This document shows positions 47,943 through 57,496 of a DNA stretch of 64,000 bases, piece by piece. The stretch comes from Geodermatophilaceae bacterium URHB0062 (GTDB lineage: Bacteria > Actinomycetota > Actinomycetes > Mycobacteriales > Geodermatophilaceae). Every line of letters begins with the position of its first letter. The first letter of the stretch is position 1. The position numbers and the translations under genes were made by a program. The DNA lies in contig JHVO01000016.1 in the NCBI GenBank assembly GCA_000620185.1, positions 117,159 to 181,158 of the forward strand. The letters run 5' to 3'. The notes under the pieces were generated by a model. The model did not search any database, was not told where the DNA came from, and saw only the letters and a program-made list of their open reading frames with translations.

Positions 47943-49097
47943 TCAGGTCTTGGCCGGAAGGATGAACGTGCCGGTGGGCGGGTCGGCCTCGGCGGGCAGG
48001 TAGAGCCGCTGGACGGCGGCGAGGACGGCGTGGGCGATCGTGCTGCGCAGGCGCGCGTCGAGCAGCAGCAGCCGGTCGACGGGGTGGGAGAGGTAGCCGC
48101 AGTCGAGCCGGACCGCCGGCATGCGGGTCATCCGCAGCAGGTCCCAGGTCTTCGCGTGTGAGCCGAGGTCGAGCATGCCGGTCCGCGCGATCACCTCGCG
48201 CCGCATGAGGCTCGCGAACTGCTCGCCCACCGTGGAGGAGACGCCCGAGCCGGTGCCGTAGTAGTAACTGGCGACCCCACGGGCGTGCTCGGAGGTGTGC
48301 GCCTCCATGTGCAGCGAGATGAACAGGTCGGCGCGGGCGTCGTTGGCGAAGGCGGTGCGCTCGTGCAGCGGCGGATTCTGGTTCCGGCCGCGGGTCAGGT
48401 ACACGGTGGCGCCGGCGACGGCGAGGCGTCCCTCGATACGGGAGGCAAGGTCGAACACCAGGTCGGCCTCGGTCGTCTCCCCCGCCGTGTAGCCGGTCTC
48501 CTCACCGCCGTGCCCCGGGTCGACGACGATCCGGCGGCCGATCAGCTGCGGTCCGCTGTCGACGAACGAGGCGCTCTGCCGCAGGAGCTGGGGGCGTCCA
48601 CCGGTCACCTTGCGGCCCAGCTGGCGCAGCGCCCGCATCGTGGCCGGCCCGCAGGTGCCGTCGGCGGTCAGGCCGTAGTCGCGCTGGAAGGCGCGGAGCC
48701 CCGACTCGGTCTCCGGCCCGAGGATGCCGTCGGCCCGCCCGGCGTCGTAGCCGAGCTCCAGCAGCCGTTCCTGCAGGCTCGTGACGTCGTCCCCGCGCAT
48801 GGGGCGTTCGGGGTCGTAGCGCAGCACCCGGTCACCCAGCGACCAGCGCGCCTCGGAGAGCGCCCGGTAGGTCTCATCGCCGACCCGGCCGTCGACCGAC
48901 AGCCCACGGACCTGCTGGAAGTGCCGGACGGCGTGCTCGGTGGCCGCGTCGAACTCGGCTGACTCCAGCCGGTCCCCGTCGTGCATGGGGGTGTCGTCGG
49001 CCAGCAGGCCGAGGATGCGGAGGGAGATCTGCACGTCGGCCACGGCCGGCCCGCGGTCCCCGAGTCTGAGGATCGGCATGCGACTGTCGGTAGCCAT
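47943..49097 (-). CDS. cwlM: CwlM-like N-acetylmuramoyl-L-alanine amidase homologue
   Basis: The 384-residue cytosolic protein lacks a signal peptide. It has two peptidoglycan-binding repeats (about 8-80 and 95-165; VRHFQQVRGLSVDGRVGDETYRAL, GLRAFQRDYGLTADGTCGPATMRAL), then an Amidase_3 domain with VVDPGHGGEETGYT and SLHMEAH. The usual VEIGFLSN catalytic-Glu motif reads LDCGYLSH, with Asp in place of Glu. Mycobacterial CwlM is likewise a non-secreted regulator of MurA phosphorylated by PknB. That role fits the PknB encoded here. ATG 49097 or ATG 49079. Confidence 0.88.
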   Translation of the reverse strand: MATDSRMPILRLGDRGPAVADVQISLRILGLLADDTPMHDGDRLESAEFDAATEHAVRHFQQVRGLSVDGRVGDETYRALSEARWSLGDRVLRYDPERPMRGDDVTSLQERLLELGYDAGRADGILGPETESGLRAFQRDYGLTADGTCGPATMRALRQLGRKVTGGRPQLLRQSASFVDSGPQLIGRRIVVDPGHGGEETGYTAGETTEADLVFDLASRIEGRLAVAGATVYLTRGRNQNPPLHERTAFANDARADLFISLHMEAHTSEHARGVASYYYGTGSGVSSTVGEQFASLMRREVIARTGMLDLGSHAKTWDLLRMTRMPAVRLDCGYLSHPVDRLLLLDARLRSTIAHAVLAAVQRLYLPAEADPPTGTFILPAKT

Positions 49098-49155
49098 CGT
49101 GGGGGATTGTTCTCCTACCCCGTCGCGGCGGCCCGATGGGGGGCCCGGAACGGCG

Positions 49156-49189
49156 AGAGGCTCCCTGTCCTGGTGGACAGGGAGCCTCT
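49156..49189. terminator. trxA terminator
   Basis: A perfect 15-bp stem (49156-49170 with 49175-49189), arms AGAGGCTCCCTGTCC and its complement, TGGT loop, lies 18 bases past the trxA stop on the reverse strand. Confidence 0.85.
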
Positions 49190-49206
49190 GGCTCAGCGGT
49201 TCTCGC

Positions 49207-49533
49207 TCAGATGTAGTCGGCGAGGTCGGAGAGGATCGCGCCCTTCGGCTTGGCGCCGATGATGCTCTTGACCGGCTTGCCGCCCTGGAAGACGGTCATC
49301 GTCGGGATCGACATGACCTGGTAGTCGCGGGCGATCTGCGGGTTCTCGTCGATGTTGAGCTTGGCGATGGTCAGCTTCTCGCCGTGCTCGGCAGCGATCT
49401 CCTCGAGCACCGGGGCGACCATCTTGCACGGGCCGCACCACTCCGCCCAGAAGTCGACGAGCACGGGCTTGTCGCTGCCCAGCACGTCACTGGCGAAGCT
49501 GGCGTCGGTGACCGTCACGGTGTTGCCTGCCAT
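49207..49533 (-). CDS. trxA: Thioredoxin
   Basis: The 108-residue thioredoxin has the redox site WCGPC (Cys33, Cys36), preceded by VLVDFWAE, then the cis-proline loop SIPTMTVF and FQGGKPV. It reduces protein disulfides using electrons from TrxB, encoded 77 bases upstream in the same direction. ATG 49533 follows AGGAAG; an in-frame upstream start would add ten residues with no function. Confidence 0.97.
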   Translation of the reverse strand: MAGNTVTVTDASFASDVLGSDKPVLVDFWAEWCGPCKMVAPVLEEIAAEHGEKLTIAKLNIDENPQIARDYQVMSIPTMTVFQGGKPVKSIIGAKPKGAILSDLADYI

Positions 49534-49610
49534 GGTCGTTCTTCCTCTCGTCGTGCTCGACATTCGGGCCTGCCGGAAGAACCGGCCGGACCGTCGTTCT
49601 ATGCCCGGGC

Positions 49611-50621
49611 CTAACGCTCGTCGAAGGTCTCGGCGAGCCAGCGCTCGGCGTCGATCGCGGCGGCCGCACCGGTGCCGGCCGACGTGATGGCTTGGCGGTA
49701 GATGTGGTCGACCACGTCACCGCACGCGAAGACGCCGTCGATGTTCGTGCGCGTGCTGGGGTGCTCCACCTGGATGTATCCCTCGTCGTCCAGCTTGAGC
49801 TGGCCGGCGAACAGCTCGCTGCGCGGGTCGTGGCCGATGGCCACGAAGAGCCCGGAGACCGGCAGCGTCTCGGTGCTGCCGCTGGTGACGTCGGTCAGCT
49901 CCACGCCCGACACGGTGGTCTCGCCGAGCACCTCGGTGACCTGCTTGCCGAGCTGCCAGCGGATCTTGTCGTTGTCCTGGGCCCGCTTCTGCATGATCTT
50001 GGACGCACGCAGCTCGGGACGCCGGTGGACGACGGTCACGCTCTTGGCGAAGCGGGTGAGGAAGGTGGCCTCCTCCATCGCGGAGTCGCCACCGCCCACG
50101 ACCACGATGTCCTGGTCGCGGAAGAAGAACCCGTCGCAGGTCGCACAGGCCGAGACGCCGCGGCCGAGCAGGCGCTGCTCGTTCTCCAGGCCGAGGTACC
50201 GGTACTTCGAGCCGGTCGCCACGATCACCGCGTGCGCCAGGTGCACCTCGTCGCCGACCTTGACCACCTTGGGGGTGGCGCTCAGGTCGACCTCGGTGAC
50301 GTCCCGCGGCACCAGCTCGGCGCCGAAGCGCTCGGCCTGGGTGCGCATGTCGTCCATGAGCTGCGGGCCCTGGATGCCCTCGGGGAAACCGGGGAAGTTC
50401 TCGACCTCGGTGGTCGTCATCAGGGCGCCGCCGAACTGGGAGCCCTCGAAGACCAGCGGGTGCAGGTTCGCCCGGGCCGCGTACGTCGCCGCGGTGTAAC
50501 CGGCGGGGCCGGACCCGATGATGATCAGGTCGCGGACGCCGTCGTGCTCCGCCGGGGGGATGGCGGGATGCTCGAGGTCGACACCCACCGCGGGGCCGGG
50601 CGTGGGCTGGGAGTCGTTCAC
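49611..50621 (-). CDS. trxB: Thioredoxin reductase
   Basis: The 336-residue flavoprotein has the FAD motif GSGPAG at 36-41, the redox pair CATC (Cys159, Cys162), the NADPH motif [10 protein letters not shown], and a C-terminal [13 protein letters not shown] loop. The N-terminus carries about 27 extra residues before the FAD fold. It transfers electrons from NADPH to thioredoxin. GTG 50621 has GGAG about ten bases upstream. Operon with trxA. Confidence 0.96.
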   Translation of the reverse strand: MNDSQPTPGPAVGVDLEHPAIPPAEHDGVRDLIIIGSGPAGYTAATYAARANLHPLVFEGSQFGGALMTTTEVENFPGFPEGIQGPQLMDDMRTQAERFGAELVPRDVTEVDLSATPKVVKVGDEVHLAHAVIVATGSKYRYLGLENEQRLLGRGVSACATCDGFFFRDQDIVVVGGGDSAMEEATFLTRFAKSVTVVHRRPELRASKIMQKRAQDNDKIRWQLGKQVTEVLGETTVSGVELTDVTSGSTETLPVSGLFVAIGHDPRSELFAGQLKLDDEGYIQVEHPSTRTNIDGVFACGDVVDHIYRQAITSAGTGAAAAIDAERWLAETFDER

Positions 50622-50672
50622 GGGCGGCACAACTCCGATCGTAGGGGCAGCATTCCCAGGCAGCGTCCCCAT

Positions 50673-50726
50673 GGCCCCGTCCAGAGGCTCGCCGCGAGCT
50701 TGCGAGCGGTGAGGAGGACGGGGTCC
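50673..50726. repeat. GC-rich hairpin repeat, copy 4 (just after the pseudokinase gene stop)
   Basis: Arms GGCCCCGTCC (50673-50682) and GGACGGGGTCC (50716-50726) enclose GCTCGCCGCGAGC, TTGCGAGC and GGTGAGG. It ends four bases from the stop codon and is the best-formed copy of the family. Confidence 0.85.
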
Positions 50727-50730
50727 TTTC

Positions 50731-52515
50731 TCAGCCGGCGGCGTGGACGGTGACCTCGGCGAGGTCGGCCTGGGCGCCGTCCTGGACGGGCACCAGGCCG
50801 GTGATCCACACCAGCACGTAGCGCGTGGTCACCGCCTTGTCGAACGTCAGGTCGGTGGTGCCCTGGATCGTGCCCTTGGCGGCGACGGCGAAGCTGTCGA
50901 TGGCACCGTCCGGGGAGTCGCCGGTGCGGATCTCCATCGTCGAGCCGGGCTGGGTCGTGGCGATGGTGACCGACGCCACCGACTGCTCGCTGCCCAGGTC
51001 GTAGACGACGCCGACGCCGGGCTTGAGGCCGCCGAAGTCGGCTCCGCCGAGGTACCGGTAGGTGGACCAGTCGGTCGTGGGGTTGCCGTCGTAGGACTGC
51101 GGCACGTCCCCGGGGTGATCCGGGTCGCCGTCGCCGAACGGGTCGTAGACGCTGCCCGAGGCGATGGAGACCGTCGCCCCGGCCGTCGGGGCCTTCGTCG
51201 CCTGGGAGGTCTGCGCCGACGTGCTGCCCGAGGGGGTGGAGCCCTCGACGTCGTCCACCGATCCGGCGACGGAGAGCACGCTGGAGCCGAACCAGTACGC
51301 CAGCGCGATGACCACGGCCAGGGCCAGGAGCGTCAACCCGACGACGACCAGCCGTCGCCGGGTCTTCGGCTCGTCGGCATCCCTGCCGTCGCCGAGGTAG
51401 CCCCGCTCGGAGGTGTCGGACACCGCGTCGGGCGGGAGGACGGAGAACGGCTCGTCGTCCCACCCCGGGTCGGTGTAGGGCGCCGCGTGGTAGGTGCCGT
51501 CCGCCGGAACCGAGCCGGGCGCGACGTGGGCGGAGCCGGCGTAGGCGCCGGCCGTCGGCAGCACGGTGCCGGCGGCGATGGTGTCGCCGCCGACGGCGGC
51601 GGGGGGCACCGGGCCGGCCCCGTCGGTCAGCGGCCGGACGGACGGCACCGGTGGCACCGTCTCGTGATCCAGCCGCCACAGCTCCGCGTCACCGTCCGCC
51701 GTGGCACCGGCCGCGTCACCGCGCCGGTCCTTGAGCCGGGTGAGCCATCCGCTGTCGCTGTCCTGCCCGCGGGACGCCGACGAGCCGGACGCCGCCGCGG
51801 TGCGCGAGCGCTCGGAGCCGGCGGGCGGACGGGCGGCGAGCAGGGTGGCCATCGCGGCCACGCTGGACAGTCCCTGGGCGGGGTCGGTGGAGCGGGCGCG
51901 GCGGGCGAGGGCCACCAGGTCCGACGGCCCGTCCAGCGGTGCGCCGTCCTGACCGCCGGTCAGGCACGTCTCCAGGAGCGCGCCCAGGGCCGCGATGTCG
52001 CCGTCCACGCTGCCGGTGGCCGCGGGAACGCCCCGCAGGCCGACCAGGCCGTTGGGCCGGAGGACGACGTTGTCGGCCGTGAGGCCACCCACGGCCAGCC
52101 CGACCCGGTGGGCCTCGGCGACCCCCTCGGCCAGGCGCCGCAGGACGGTGCGGATCTCGCGGTCGGGCAGCGGTCCGCGCTGGAGCCGCTCGGCGAGGGT
52201 CTCGCCGTCGATCCACTCGTTGACGACGTAGGCGGCGCCGCCGGGCGCCTGCGGGTCGCCGACGCCCTCCGAGGCGTCGTAGACCATGGCGAGGGCCGGG
52301 GTGGCCAGGCCGCCTGCGGTCAGCGCGCGGGTGATCCACTCGTGCGCGGCCGGGCCGGCGGGGGTGTGCACGCGGACGGCGACGTCGCGGTTGAGCACGC
52401 GGTCCTTGGCGCGCCAGGTGCGGATGACCCCGGTGGGCGTGGTCTCGTCCGGTCCGATCTGGTCCAGTGGCCGGTAGCGGTCGGGGAGGCCGGTGGTCGT
52501 GGATGTCATCGACAC
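50731..52515 (-). CDS. MurJ-partner pseudokinase with discoidin-like outer domain
   Basis: The 594-residue protein has a kinase-like domain (10-270) lacking catalytic residues. The glycine loop is absent; the Lys of VAVK is Arg48 (DVAVRV); the HRD segment reads [14 protein letters not shown] is replaced. A disordered stretch (270-385), a membrane helix (390-410), and an extracellular discoidin-like domain (about 440-594; [17 protein letters not shown]) follow. In mycobacteria the same modules are fused to MurJ as MviN, where FhaA binds the phosphorylated pseudokinase. GTG 52515 after AGGGGG; ATG 52509 is an alternative. 71 bases after murJ. Confidence 0.85.
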   Translation of the reverse strand: MSMTSTTTGLPDRYRPLDQIGPDETTPTGVIRTWRAKDRVLNRDVAVRVHTPAGPAAHEWITRALTAGGLATPALAMVYDASEGVGDPQAPGGAAYVVNEWIDGETLAERLQRGPLPDREIRTVLRRLAEGVAEAHRVGLAVGGLTADNVVLRPNGLVGLRGVPAATGSVDGDIAALGALLETCLTGGQDGAPLDGPSDLVALARRARSTDPAQGLSSVAAMATLLAARPPAGSERSRTAAASGSSASRGQDSDSGWLTRLKDRRGDAAGATADGDAELWRLDHETVPPVPSVRPLTDGAGPVPPAAVGGDTIAAGTVLPTAGAYAGSAHVAPGSVPADGTYHAAPYTDPGWDDEPFSVLPPDAVSDTSERGYLGDGRDADEPKTRRRLVVVGLTLLALAVVIALAYWFGSSVLSVAGSVDDVEGSTPSGSTSAQTSQATKAPTAGATVSIASGSVYDPFGDGDPDHPGDVPQSYDGNPTTDWSTYRYLGGADFGGLKPGVGVVYDLGSEQSVASVTIATTQPGSTMEIRTGDSPDGAIDSFAVAAKGTIQGTTDLTFDKAVTTRYVLVWITGLVPVQDGAQADLAEVTVHAAG

Positions 52516-52586
52516 TGTCGACCCCCTGTCCTGATCCGGCCGCCGGCGCGAGCGCTCCGGCGTCGGCGCCGCGTCCTCCGGGTCGG

Positions 52587-54530
52587 TCACCCGCGTCCGA
52601 TCCGGGCCCTGACTGATGCCAGCGGGCCCTGCAGCTCCGGAACTCGGGCGACCACGAGACCGGCGAGGGCCGTGGCGCCGACGACCACGGTACCGACCAG
52701 CACCCGGGCGAGCGACCCTGCCATGGTCGTGCCGTCGAGCCCGAACACGAGCAGCACGACCCACCCGACACCGCCCGCCACGCCCGACACGAGGGCCACG
52801 CGAGCCACGGGGGCGAGCGTCTCCCGGGTGCGCAGGTCGCCGAACCGCCGGCGCAGCGCCACCTGGCCGATGATCCAGCCGACCACGTAGCTGAGGCTGG
52901 TGATCAGCATGATCCCGGCCACCACGTGCTCCGGAGCCACGACGGCCGGCAGCAGGATGAGCAACGGCACCCGGACGGCGATGGTGCCGACCTGGATGAG
53001 GGTCGGGGTACGCGCGTCCTTCATGGCGTAGAAGACCCGCAGCTGCAGCAGGGTCACCGCCAGCGGCAGGAGGCCGAACGCGCTCGCGACCAGGGCTCTC
53101 CCGATGCCGGTCGCATCCGTCACGGAGGTGTGGCCGCGGGCGAAGGCGAGCACGGCCAGCGCCGGACCGAGGACCATGAGGGCGGCGGTCACGGGGAGCA
53201 GGCCGACGGCGACCAGCCGGGTGCCGAGGGAGAGGTGGTCGACGACCCCGGGGACGTCGTCCCGCGCGGCGGCCCGGCTCATCCGGGGCACCAGGGCGGT
53301 CAGCAGGGCCACGCCGATGATCCCGTAGGGCATCTGGAACAGCATGCTGGCGTAGGCCCACGCACCCGAGCCCAGTTCGCCCTGGGACCCCGCCTCGTTG
53401 GCGACCCGGATGGCGACCATGACGCCGATCTGGTTCATCGCCACGTAGCCGAGGACCCAGAGGCCGAGGCCGCCCGCCTCCCGGAGTCCGGTGTTCCGGA
53501 GCCCCCAGCGGGGCCGGACCGGCACGCCGGCCCGGCGCAGCAGCGGTAGCAGGACGACGGCCTGGACGGCGATGCCCAGCGTGGTCCCGATGCCCAGCAG
53601 CCACACCTGCGCGTCGGTGATGGTGGCCGGGGTCAGGTCCCCCGGCCCGCTCATCGCCAGGAAGGTGATGCCCGTGGCGATCACGACGACGTTGTTCAGC
53701 ACCGGCGCCCAGGCCGGCGGCCCGAACACGCCGCGGGAGTTGAGGATCGCCTGGGCGAGCGCGCCGACGCCGTAGAAGACGATCTCGATCAGCAGCAGGC
53801 GGGCCAGCCAGTTGGCCAGCCGCACCTGGTCCGGATCGCCGCTGATGTTGTAGATGCGCGTGAGCAGCGGAGCCGCGAGGATCGCCACCGCGGTGACCAC
53901 CACCAGCCCGCTGACCGCGATGGTGAACAGGCGCTGGGCGTACGCCGTCCCGCCGTCCCGGTCCCGCTCCTGGGCGTGCACCAGCAGCGGGACGACGACC
54001 GACGTGAGCACCCCGCCCAGCAGCAACTCGTACAGGATGTTGGGCAGCGTGTTCGCGGTCGTGTAGGCGTTGTTGACCAGGCCCACGCCCAGGGCGGCCG
54101 CCAGCACCATCGTGCGGAGCAGGCCCGTGACACGGGAGATCAGCGTCGCCACCGCCATGGTGCCGGCGGTTCGCACGATGCCGCGGCCGGCGGTGCTGGG
54201 TCCCTCGTGCTGCTCGGCGTCCTCCCGGCGAGCGGCGTCCTCGGCGCTCTCCCCGGGCGATCGAGGGACCGGCGGCAGGGTCGTGATGACCTGCGTGTCC
54301 TCCGCGGCCGGCACCCAGCGCCCGCGGTTCGGCGCCGGAGGCACCGGGGGGCGTGCGGCCATCGGGGCGGGCGCCGGTGGCGGGGGGGTCGGCGGCGCCT
54401 CGCCCACGGGGGCGGCGAAGGGCGCCGACGGCGGAGGGGTCGCGCGGTAGGGCGACGGCGGCAGCCGTGGGGTGCGGGACGCGCCGCGCTCGGCGGGCAC
54501 GCGCGGGTCGTCGTCCGGTCCGGCGCTCAC
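52587..54530 (-). CDS. murJ: Lipid II flippase MurJ
   Basis: The 647-residue protein has a disordered Pro-rich N-terminus of about 115 residues and then about 14 transmembrane helices of the MOP/MurJ family. Landmarks are GTMAVATLISRVTGLLRTMVLAAALG, ANTLPNILYELLLGGVLTSVVVPLLV, and FYAMKDARTPT. It moves lipid II to the outer face. Unlike mycobacterial MviN, the protein ends after the flippase domain; the kinase-like module is the separate downstream gene. GTG 54530 overlaps the DUF6049 stop by four bases. Confidence 0.94.
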   Translation of the reverse strand: MSAGPDDDPRVPAERGASRTPRLPPSPYRATPPPSAPFAAPVGEAPPTPPPPAPAPMAARPPVPPAPNRGRWVPAAEDTQVITTLPPVPRSPGESAEDAARREDAEQHEGPSTAGRGIVRTAGTMAVATLISRVTGLLRTMVLAAALGVGLVNNAYTTANTLPNILYELLLGGVLTSVVVPLLVHAQERDRDGGTAYAQRLFTIAVSGLVVVTAVAILAAPLLTRIYNISGDPDQVRLANWLARLLLIEIVFYGVGALAQAILNSRGVFGPPAWAPVLNNVVVIATGITFLAMSGPGDLTPATITDAQVWLLGIGTTLGIAVQAVVLLPLLRRAGVPVRPRWGLRNTGLREAGGLGLWVLGYVAMNQIGVMVAIRVANEAGSQGELGSGAWAYASMLFQMPYGIIGVALLTALVPRMSRAAARDDVPGVVDHLSLGTRLVAVGLLPVTAALMVLGPALAVLAFARGHTSVTDATGIGRALVASAFGLLPLAVTLLQLRVFYAMKDARTPTLIQVGTIAVRVPLLILLPAVVAPEHVVAGIMLITSLSYVVGWIIGQVALRRRFGDLRTRETLAPVARVALVSGVAGGVGWVVLLVFGLDGTTMAGSLARVLVGTVVVGATALAGLVVARVPELQGPLASVRARIGRG

Positions 54531-56899
54531 ACCGGGCTCCGCGTCGGCGGCTGTGCGACCAGAGCGCCCTCGGGCCCCGGCACGCCGGGGCCGGTGCCGG
54601 CCTCCTCGGCGGCCGCCCGCCGCCGGCGGAGGATGAAGCGGATCAGGCGGCGGAGGAAGAGCAGCCCGAGCAGGGCCGCGGAACCGATCGTGATGATCAG
54701 CGAGATGGGGCCGTAGGCGGTGCTCTTGACGTGCATCTGCACCGTGTCGCCGAGGGTTCCGCCGCCCGGGGTGGTGAGGACGGCGGTCACCGCGAAGCCG
54801 CCGGACTGCCGCACCTGCGTGGGCACCTGCAGCGTCGTCCGCTGTTCGGGGGCCAGGGTCTGCGGACCGATGTCGCTGATCGAGAGGCCCTTCTTGCCGC
54901 GGGTGCGCGCGTCGAGCCGCACCCGGACGGCGAATGGCAGGTCGTTGTGGACGGTCATGACCAGCGGGGAGTCGCTGGAGGCCAGCGTGTAGGTGCCGTC
55001 GGCGGGGGCCAGCAGCGTCACCCGGCCGCGGAGCCGGTCGACGCGGTCGCGGAAGTCCCGGGCGGCCGCGCGGAAACCGCCCGCGTCGGATCGCCAGGCG
55101 ACGGAGCTCGCCCGGGCCGCGGCGGCATCGGTCGCCCGCAGCGCGGTGTCGGCGTCCCCGACCACGGCGCCGGCGAGGTCGTTGCGGGCGGCGATCCCCT
55201 GACCGATCGCGGCCAGGCCGGCCGCGTCGAGCTGCACGGCGTCGACGGGGTCGCTGAGCCTGCCCGCGCCGACGGGCGGAGCGGCGGTCAGGGACTCGAC
55301 CGACCCGGGCCGCAGCCATGGCAGGCCCGCGGTGTCGGCCATCATCGCGCCGGCCCCGTCGGGCCCGGCGTCGACCTGCCGCGGCGGGGCGACCAGGACG
55401 GTCTGCTCCGTGCCGCGCGGTGCCTGGAGCCCGAGGACGGCGAGTTCGGCGAGGTACTGCTGCTCGGCCAGGCGAGGCCCCCCGGGCACGGCTTCGGCGG
55501 ATCCGGCGATGTCGCTGAGAGCGGAGTCGGCGACCAGGACGTCCAGGTTCCCGGCGTCCGTCGCGAGGCGGGTGTGCGCCGCCGCGCGACCGCGTGGCAG
55601 GCCGACCGCCCGGTCGCCGTCGGACAACGAGTCGGGCCCGAGCACCACCTCGGTGGTTCCGCCGTCCTGGAGGGCGGCGAGCGTGTCCGCGCGGTAGGAG
55701 CCTCCGGCGGCCCACGCGAGGTCGGCCCGGGGCTCGACATCCAGGGCGTCGGCGAGGATCTCGACGCCGGCGCTGTCGCCGGTCCGGGGAGCCGGGGCCT
55801 CCGGCGCGGTGGTGCCGGACGGGCCGGCGGTCGTCGTGGTCGTCGGCGTCGCCTCGTCCGCGGCGGACGGCGGGTCCTCCGCCGTCCCGGCCGGGGTGCC
55901 GGGCAGCGCCCGCGTGAGGGCGTCGGTCAGTCCGGTGGCCACCAGCGCGTCGGCGTCCGCGTCGCCGTAGGGCAGTGCGACGACCGGATGGACGGCGGCC
56001 ATGGCCGCGAGCCGGTGGAGGAACGCCCGCGCCGCATCGGTGCCGCGTCCGGCGTCGGCTTCGCCGCCCACCGCGTACGGCCCGTCGGCCATGATCTGGA
56101 GTTCCTCGACCAGCGACGGGTCGACGGCGAGTGTCACCGGGACCGCCGGCACCGGTCGGGCAGTGCCCGGCGACGCCGTCGCGGGCAGCCGCTCGATCGC
56201 GGTGAGGGCGCGGTCGAGCCGGCCGCCCGGACCGATGAGCTGCGTCAGGCCGTCGTCGACGAAGGTGCCGGCGGCGTTGCGGTGGCTGCGTTCGGTGAGC
56301 GGCCACAGCCAGGCCACGGTCGTCCGGGCCGGCGTCACCGCCGGCTGCTGGATCACGAAGGTGGCCAGCTCGCCGACGCGCTGCTGCTCGTCGGTGGTGG
56401 TCGTGCCGTTGAGGTTCAGCAGCACGGGGTAGACGCCGTTCCGGTCGAGGTGCAGCTCGGCGGCGGGGATGCTGTAACTGAAGTCCAGCGTGCCGCCGGG
56501 CTTGAGCGTGCCCGGCACCGGCCGGAACCCGGGCGTGACCGCGGTCGCCGGATCGGGGTCGCTGGACGCGGCGGCCAGCTCCTCGCGCGTGGCGCGCACC
56601 TCGCCGCGCTGCAGCCGGATCGTGAGGCCGTCGATGGCCTCGGTGCCGGTGTTGGTCAGCGTGCCGGCGACCGTGACGGTGGCCCCGGGGGTGACGGTGC
56701 GCGGTTCGAACCGGCCCACCTCGATGCGCACGGGCCGGTCGACATCGGTCTTCTTCCCGTGGGCCGGCGCGGCGAGGACGGGTCCGCCGTGCGTCGTGGC
56801 GGGGCCGGCGTGCGCGGCCGGCGCCATCAAGCAGGAGGCCAGGAGCGGCGCGGCGACGAACGGGACGACGGCGGCGCGCAGGAGCGCCGGCCGGGTCAC
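54527..56899 (-). CDS. DUF6049 secreted/membrane protein
   Basis: The 790-residue protein has a signal peptide ([26 protein letters not shown]), a beta-sandwich region (about 50-170; [22 protein letters not shown]), a long central region rich in Ala and Asp, a second beta-sandwich near 650-720, and one C-terminal membrane helix ([24 protein letters not shown]) with a basic tail. It is the counterpart of the mycobacterial protein encoded next to MviN; function unknown, probably in cell-wall synthesis. It overlaps mutT4 upstream and murJ downstream by four bases each. Confidence 0.85.
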   Translation of the reverse strand: MTRPALLRAAVVPFVAAPLLASCLMAPAAHAGPATTHGGPVLAAPAHGKKTDVDRPVRIEVGRFEPRTVTPGATVTVAGTLTNTGTEAIDGLTIRLQRGEVRATREELAAASSDPDPATAVTPGFRPVPGTLKPGGTLDFSYSIPAAELHLDRNGVYPVLLNLNGTTTTDEQQRVGELATFVIQQPAVTPARTTVAWLWPLTERSHRNAAGTFVDDGLTQLIGPGGRLDRALTAIERLPATASPGTARPVPAVPVTLAVDPSLVEELQIMADGPYAVGGEADAGRGTDAARAFLHRLAAMAAVHPVVALPYGDADADALVATGLTDALTRALPGTPAGTAEDPPSAADEATPTTTTTAGPSGTTAPEAPAPRTGDSAGVEILADALDVEPRADLAWAAGGSYRADTLAALQDGGTTEVVLGPDSLSDGDRAVGLPRGRAAAHTRLATDAGNLDVLVADSALSDIAGSAEAVPGGPRLAEQQYLAELAVLGLQAPRGTEQTVLVAPPRQVDAGPDGAGAMMADTAGLPWLRPGSVESLTAAPPVGAGRLSDPVDAVQLDAAGLAAIGQGIAARNDLAGAVVGDADTALRATDAAAARASSVAWRSDAGGFRAAARDFRDRVDRLRGRVTLLAPADGTYTLASSDSPLVMTVHNDLPFAVRVRLDARTRGKKGLSISDIGPQTLAPEQRTTLQVPTQVRQSGGFAVTAVLTTPGGGTLGDTVQMHVKSTAYGPISLIITIGSAALLGLLFLRRLIRFILRRRRAAAEEAGTGPGVPGPEGALVAQPPTRSPV

Positions 56900-57372
56900 G
56901 CGCTGTCGGCCAGCAGTGCGGGCGCGCGCTCGACCAGTGCCCGTTCGTCGGCGTAGGCCAACCGGCCGCTCAGCTCGTCGAGGGGCACCCAGGCGACCTC
57001 GGTCACCTCGATGTCGGCGTCGGAGAGAGCGCCTCCGATCGCGCGGAGCAGGAAGTGGTGCACCGTCTTGTGCACGCGGCGACCGTCGGCGACGAACCAG
57101 AAGTCGATGATCCCGAGCGGGGCCACGACCTCACCGATGATGCCGGTCTCCTCGGCCACCTCGCGGACGGCGGTGTCCTCCGGGGTCTCGCCCTCCTCGA
57201 TGTGGCCCTTGGGCAGGGACCAGAGGAGGCGGCCGCGGCGGTCGGTCCGGCCGATGAGGGCAGCGCGGGGACCTGTCTGAGGGTCGTCAGCCACCACCAG
57301 GCCCCCGGCGGAGGTCTCGTCGACCCGGCGCAACCGGCGGCCGGGGCGTCCGCGCCCGCCCGTCCCAGCCAT
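56896..57372 (-). CDS. mutT4: Nudix hydrolase, MutT4-like
   Basis: The 158-residue Nudix protein has the full Nudix box at residues 56-78 (G-x5-E-x7-REVAEETG-I), preceded by LLWSLPKG and followed by [16 protein letters not shown]. The likely substrates are oxidised or damaged nucleotides. The ATG at 57372 has no Shine-Dalgarno and may be leaderless. It is the first gene of mutT4-DUF6049-murJ-pseudokinase, with four-base overlaps between the first three. Divergent from pcnA, as in mycobacteria. Confidence 0.88.
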   Translation of the reverse strand: MAGTGGRGRPGRRLRRVDETSAGGLVVADDPQTGPRAALIGRTDRRGRLLWSLPKGHIEEGETPEDTAVREVAEETGIIGEVVAPLGIIDFWFVADGRRVHKTVHHFLLRAIGGALSDADIEVTEVAWVPLDELSGRLAYADERALVERAPALLADSA

Positions 57373-57496
57373 GTCAGGAGGGTAGCGCGCGTTCGGCGAC
57401 AGCTCGGGGAGCATCGCAGCGAGGAACGAGTGAGGAGCGGACCCGGGCGCGGAGCCGGACCAGAGGTGCGCCAGCCCGGCACTACCCTGGCTCGTC

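Noticed and set aside
57410..57450. GAGC-rich stretch between mutT4 and pcnA as another hairpin repeat
   Set aside because: It shares short GCGAG-type words with the GC hairpin family, but the outer GGCCCCGTCC/GGACGGGGTCC stem is absent.
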